Assembly (NCBI GenBank): GCA_020850375.1
Contig: JADZET010000043.1
Coordinates: 1 to 8,354, forward strand
DNA length: 8,354 nt
Reading direction: 5' to 3'
Source of the DNA: Phycisphaeraceae bacterium
Lineage (GTDB): Bacteria > Planctomycetota > Phycisphaerae > Phycisphaerales > Phycisphaeraceae
Shown: positions 5,979 to 8,354 of the stretch, piece after piece
Layout of the letters: each line of letters opens with the position of its first letter
How positions within the stretch are numbered: the first letter of the stretch is position 1
Position numbers and translations under genes: made by a program
The notes under the pieces: model-generated
Seen by the model: the letters and a program-made list of their open reading frames with translations, nothing else
What the model was told of the DNA's origin: nothing
Database searches by the model: none

Positions 5979-6677
5979 ATGATGCAGCTACCGATCGACC
6001 CGCTCTCCATGGCCCAGCACGCGATGTTCCCCAGCCGCGACGGCCGACCCGTCATGCCCTGGCCCATGAACATGCCCCCCGGGGGCGGCGGCGGGTATCA
6101 GCGCTACCGCGAGATGACCATCGACGAGCTGCTGCTCGAGAACCGCGTGGTGTTCCTGATCGGCGAGATCAACACCGGCTCGGCCACGGGGGTCATCATG
6201 CGCCTGCTGCACCTGCAGAACCAGAAGCGGGACATGGACATCAACCTCTACATCAACTCGCCCGGCGGGAGCGTCGACGACACGCTAGCGATCTTCGACA
6301 CGATGCGCTTCCTCTCCTGCGACGTGGCGACCTACTGCATCGGCCGGGCCATGAGCGGCGGGGCGATCGTCCTGGCCTCGGGGACCAAGGGCAAACGCTT
6401 TATCCTCCCCCATGCCAAGGTCATGATCCACCAGCCCTGGGGCGGCGTCTACGGCCAGACCTCCGACGTCAAGATCCAGGCGGAAGAGATCCTCAAGTCC
6501 AAGAAACAACTCAACCAGATCCTCTCCGACCAGACGGGCCAGCCCGTCGAACGCATCCAGGAAGACTCCGAACGCGACCGCTATTTCTCGGCGGAAGAGG
6601 CGAAGGCGTATGGATTGGTTGACGAGGTGCTGGGCAAGGGGTCGAATGTGCCTAGTGGGCAGGGGACGGGGGAGTAA
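5979..6677 (+). CDS. clpP: ATP-dependent Clp protease proteolytic subunit ClpP
   Basis: ClpP is the serine peptidase that forms a double heptameric barrel and degrades substrates fed by ClpX, ClpA or ClpC. This 232-residue protein shows LYINSPGGSV (90-99), the nucleophile Ser126 in GRAMSGGA, His151 in VMIHQPWGG, and Asp200 in ERDRYFSAEEA, so the triad is complete. The usual nucleophile context GQAASMGA is changed to GRAMSGGA, which suggests a divergent or second ClpP isoform. The first 45 residues (Met/Pro-rich, then five glycines) extend the normal N-terminus, possibly as a propeptide. The C-terminal 14 residues are hydrophilic and Gly-rich. The ATG at 5979 is chosen because ACGAGG precedes it at good spacing. 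The frame is also open to an ATG at 5841, which has a GAGGAG very close to it. That start sits directly after the terminator and would add 46 non-conserved residues. No clpX follows; the next gene is convergent. Confidence 0.95.
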   Translation: MMQLPIDPLSMAQHAMFPSRDGRPVMPWPMNMPPGGGGGYQRYREMTIDELLLENRVVFLIGEINTGSATGVIMRLLHLQNQKRDMDINLYINSPGGSVDDTLAIFDTMRFLSCDVATYCIGRAMSGGAIVLASGTKGKRFILPHAKVMIHQPWGGVYGQTSDVKIQAEEILKSKKQLNQILSDQTGQPVERIQEDSERDRYFSAEEAKAYGLVDEVLGKGSNVPSGQGTGE

Positions 6678-6809
6678 ACTTGCCGATTGGCCGATCTAAT
6701 ACGCGTCTCGGATTGATCGATCCTTGATGGCCGAAGTATTGTTCCCTGCTCGACCCGCAGCCTCAGACTATCACACTCGACGACAACCGACTTCGCGGAT
6801 CGGCCCCCG

Positions 6810-7178
6810 TTAAGCATCTGGTTCTTCGCCCGATGGATGGTAACCAGTAACCTTGCACATCAAGTCAATCAACTGGCGCAATTGGGAAGCTGAGCACATC
6901 AGCCGCGCCACTTCATATTGAGATGCGTCATCAACTCCCGGGAGCACCTGAAAGAAGTAGAATACGCCTGCCTGAGGAGCTTCCTTAGCGCCACGCAGAG
7001 TAAGGCGTAATCCATCGAACCATATCGTTGGAAGATCCGGCCGGTACTTCATGACCGGTTGCTCGGCGTCGCCTCTGACTGGCTTCGACGAAGTCACCTC
7101 TGGAAGGTTGGACGAAGTGGACCGACCTTTCTTCTTTCTTCTTTGATTCGAAGTCTTCCCTTGCGCTGAACTGTCCAT
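6810..7178 (-). CDS. Small protein of unknown function, third gene of the TA island
   Basis: I cannot assign this 122-residue product with confidence. The first 40 residues are hydrophilic and basic (QRRKKKGRS) and look disordered. The rest (about 45-122) looks folded: IWFDGLRLTLRG, then FYFFQVLPG, VARLMCSASQLRQLIDLMCKV and a short tail. That order of two or three strands then a helix is loosely reminiscent of DUF3467-type small proteins, only as a layout. The ATG at 7178 is chosen over one at 7238 because AGAGG lies 9 bases before it. The gene starts inside the antitoxin frame and overlaps it for 194 bases (6985-7178) in the +1 frame. It is the last gene of the probable toxin-antitoxin transcript and shares its AT-richer composition. 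No terminator is recognised in the 132-bp gap before clpP, which is convergent. It might be a third TA component, or the remnant of a frameshifted fusion with the antitoxin. Confidence 0.62.
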   Translation of the reverse strand: MDSSAQGKTSNQRRKKKGRSTSSNLPEVTSSKPVRGDAEQPVMKYRPDLPTIWFDGLRLTLRGAKEAPQAGVFYFFQVLPGVDDASQYEVARLMCSASQLRQLIDLMCKVTGYHPSGEEPDA

Positions 7179-7527
7179 CTTCCAATTCCTCTGTGTACAC
7201 AATGGTTGTAACCGACACAAATTCTCGACTGCCCTCATCGACTGGGAATCTCACCTCGTCAAAATCAGTCGCGAGCACTAGATGGGGTGTACGTCCTAGC
7301 ACTAGCAGCACATCGGCCAACGTATCAGCCTGCAGATTCTTACTGCCAGACAATATATGACTGATGCGCGACTTATTAACCCCAAGAAGATCTGCGAGCT
7401 TCGTCCGCGCAATTCTGTTCTTGCGCATGATCTCAAAGATGCCTTGAGCTAACTCATTCCTATATCGCTCGCGGTTAAACTCAACGAGCGATTCGTCGAT
7501 CTCCCTTAATGGAACCAGCGGCGTCAT
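6985..7527 (-). CDS. HigA-like antitoxin with Xre/Cro-type helix-turn-helix
   Basis: The protein should bind and neutralise the toxin encoded just upstream and repress the shared promoter. Residues about 27-80 form an Xre-type HTH: TKLADLLGV (42-50) is the second helix and NKSRISHILSG (51-61) the recognition helix, followed by NLQADTLADVLLVLGRTP. The N-terminal 25 residues (with SLVEFNRERYRNELA) are helical, as in HigA/MqsA-like antitoxins of the Xre class. The ATG at 7527 overlaps the toxin stop by 4 bp (ATGA), with GGGAG 6 bases before it, so translation is probably coupled. The frame runs to 180 residues, whereas such antitoxins are usually about 90-120. The last 64 residues overlap the next gene in another frame and include an unconvincing basic run (QRRRR). 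Either the tail is real or the functional protein was shorter and a frameshift has altered its end. Confidence 0.82.
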   Translation of the reverse strand: MTPLVPLREIDESLVEFNRERYRNELAQGIFEIMRKNRIARTKLADLLGVNKSRISHILSGSKNLQADTLADVLLVLGRTPHLVLATDFDEVRFPVDEGSREFVSVTTIVYTEELEDGQFSAREDFESKKKEERSVHFVQPSRGDFVEASQRRRRATGHEVPAGSSNDMVRWITPYSAWR

Positions 7528-7907
7528 TGTTGCTCCCGACGACTCAAGTGCTCTGCTCTCGCCCGTTTTGCACTTTCGATGTGTTTGTCGTGGTCGTTAT
7601 CTTTCCGATGAATATGCGTTACATAATGGGTGTTGCCATCCCGGAAAAAGAACGCTCGCCAACCTGGATTCGGCTTCCTTAGTTTCGCCTTACCGATTCC
7701 ATCGGTGTAATGAACCTTTTCCCATGGCAACGGCTTACCGGATTTGCGCCCGATATCAATTTCCATGAATCGTTGTCTAAGCGCCTGACGAACCTTTTCG
7801 TCGAGATTTGCCCAGACGGTTTTTACTTCATCACTCTCGCTCCACACAGCCCATCCCCATCCCGCCGGAAGTTGAGATCGGTCAGATGTTGGGGGGTGTT
7901 TACTCAA
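7524..7907 (-). CDS. HigB-like type II toxin (RelE/ParE superfamily, Gp49-like)
   Basis: The product is 127 residues, basic, and matches the RelE/ParE fold of HigB/phage Gp49-like toxins. A helical N-terminal half (about 25-50, DEVKTVWANLDEKVRQALRQRF) is followed by strand-forming segments KAKLRKPNPGWRAFFFRDGN (74-92), then YVTHIHRKDNDHDKHIESAK, which corresponds to the family's basic loop plus C-terminal helix. Members typically cleave mRNA on the ribosome. Toxin first and antitoxin second, with a 4-bp overlap, is the HigBA order. The frame opens at a TTG codon (7907) with no clear ribosome site. A GTG at 7847 (residue 21) has GGGGATGG a few bases upstream and would give a 107-residue protein that still contains the whole conserved region. 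An in-frame stop at 7932-7934 rules out a much longer protein. Function is inferred from fold pattern and gene order. Confidence 0.78.
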   Translation of the reverse strand: MSKHPPTSDRSQLPAGWGWAVWSESDEVKTVWANLDEKVRQALRQRFMEIDIGRKSGKPLPWEKVHYTDGIGKAKLRKPNPGWRAFFFRDGNTHYVTHIHRKDNDHDKHIESAKRARAEHLSRREQQ

Positions 7908-7991
7908 CGATAAACTCTGGCCCGAGTGGAGTCAATCAGTTCCTAGCTAACTGCCATCAAAAAAATACAAAAAACGAGTCTCGACAAAAAC

Positions 7992-8020
7992 AGCATAACA
8001 TGACTTTTATCTAGAGTAAA
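7992..8020 (-). promoter_or_regulatory. Predicted promoter of the toxin-antitoxin operon
   Basis: On the minus strand TTTACT (8015-8020) and TATGCT (7992-7997) are 17 bases apart, each four of six to consensus. Transcription would start near 7985 and the leader to the toxin would be about 78 bases. The surrounding 120 bases are the most AT-rich in the window. Confidence 0.45.
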
Positions 8021-8032
8021 ACCCTATACTCT
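8013..8032. promoter_or_regulatory. Candidate autoregulatory operator (inverted repeat over the -35 box)
   Basis: AGAGTA (8013-8018) and TACTCT (8027-8032) form a perfect 6-bp inverted repeat with an 8-base spacer. One half-site covers the predicted -35 box of the TA promoter. This is where an Xre-type antitoxin dimer would be expected to bind and repress. The DNA-protein link is inference. Confidence 0.42.
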
Positions 8033-8112
8033 TGTTTATTAGGCAATTAAAAATTTGTTTTGCCTCATCGGGCAGGCGCTTGACCTCAAGTGCCATCAAA
8101 GCACATTGTGTA

Positions 8113-8354
8113 TTACTTCCCCGCGGCGACGATCGGCAGCAGGCGGTCGAGCACCGCGTGCTGCATGGATTCGGCGGTGGCCAGTTCGTCGATGGTGACG
8201 TGGTCGGCGCCGGCCTGGCGGGCGAGTAGGCCGCTCGAGACGATGCTGGTGCGGGCGGCGATGAAGAGCGAGGGGTTGAGGCCGCGGGCGATGGCGCTGG
8301 CGCGGATGGCGGCGTCCTGGTCGGGGACGGTGATGACCAGGGCGGCGGCCTGGG
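8113..8354 (-). CDS. C-terminal end of a Kef-type cation:proton antiporter or other TrkA-N (RCK) protein
   Basis: Only the last 79 residues are in the window and the gene continues past the right edge. The readable part has the second half of a Rossmann-like RCK_N domain: LVITVPDQDAAIRASAIARGLNP, then LFIAART, a helix (SSGLLARQ), and AGADHVTIDE, followed by a helix and a short end at AAGK. This matches the pattern of NAD-binding regulatory domains at the C-terminus of KefB/KefC-like potassium:proton antiporters, or of TrkA-N potassium channel proteins. The membrane part, if present, lies outside. The stop is TAA at 8113-8115. Composition is again strongly GC-rich, in contrast to the TA island next to it on the same strand. 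No convincing terminator follows; a loose hairpin (AGGCAA at 8041-8046 with TTGCCT at 8060-8065) has no T tract on this strand. Confidence 0.82.
   Translation of the reverse strand, partial: QAAALVITVPDQDAAIRASAIARGLNPSLFIAARTSIVSSGLLARQAGADHVTIDELATAESMQHAVLDRLLPIVAAGK

Noticed and set aside
6581..6817. A 78-codon minus-strand frame between the TA island and clpP
   Set aside because: It runs antisense into the end of clpP and shows no ribosome site or protein-like pattern. I see no gene in 6678-6809.
7568..8014. Small plus-strand frames across the toxin and its leader
   Set aside because: They are antisense to the toxin frame, with no motifs or consistent start signals.
8041..8065. AGGCAA/TTGCCT hairpin as the terminator of the antiporter gene
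   Set aside because: It has a short stem, a 13-base loop and no T run on the minus strand, so it could be chance in AT-rich DNA.

Overview
The window looks like a chromosomal segment from a high-GC member of the Planctomycetota, most plausibly class Phycisphaerae. This is an inference from several signs: a PEP-CTERM sorting-signal protein, a divergent MurG and ClpP, strongly G/C-ending codons in the housekeeping genes, and a small coiled-coil protein of a style I associate with that phylum. No rRNA, tRNA, CRISPR array or transposase is visible.

Layout from left to right. (1) At 1-368 (minus) lies the 5' part of a short-chain isoprenyl diphosphate synthase (IspA type), with a well-formed promoter at 412-440. 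(2) At 566-1222 (minus) is a secreted PEP-CTERM protein with its own promoter (1314-1341) and intrinsic terminator (about 505-540). (3) At 1437-3837 (minus) is a two-gene ftsW-murG unit with a 4-bp gap: the septal peptidoglycan glycosyltransferase and the lipid II-forming enzyme. (4) At 3960-5252 (plus), divergent from ftsW, is an MFS transporter. (5) At 5411-5719 (plus) is a 102-residue coiled-coil protein with an extended -10 promoter and a strong GAAA-loop terminator (5795-5832). (6) At 5979-6677 (plus) is an ATP-dependent Clp protease proteolytic subunit with an intact Ser-His-Asp triad. (7) At 6810-7907 (minus) is a visibly AT-richer island: a HigB-like toxin, a HigA-like HTH antitoxin overlapping it by 4 bp, and a third small gene that starts inside the antitoxin frame. 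A predicted promoter with an inverted repeat over its -35 box lies at 7992-8032. (8) At 8113-8354 (minus) is the C-terminal end of a Kef-type cation:proton antiporter or other TrkA-N/RCK protein.

Functionally the window is mostly conserved housekeeping: isoprenoid precursors for undecaprenyl phosphate or quinones, lipid II synthesis and polymerisation, and proteolysis. IspA, MurG and FtsW all bear on the lipid-linked cell-wall pathway, although they are in separate transcription units. The accessory material is the PEP-CTERM gene and the toxin-antitoxin island. The most interesting points are the three-gene TA island with its overlapping third frame, the substitution of the conserved MurG HEQN motif, and the lineage-type coiled-coil protein. 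I see no clearly unprecedented system.
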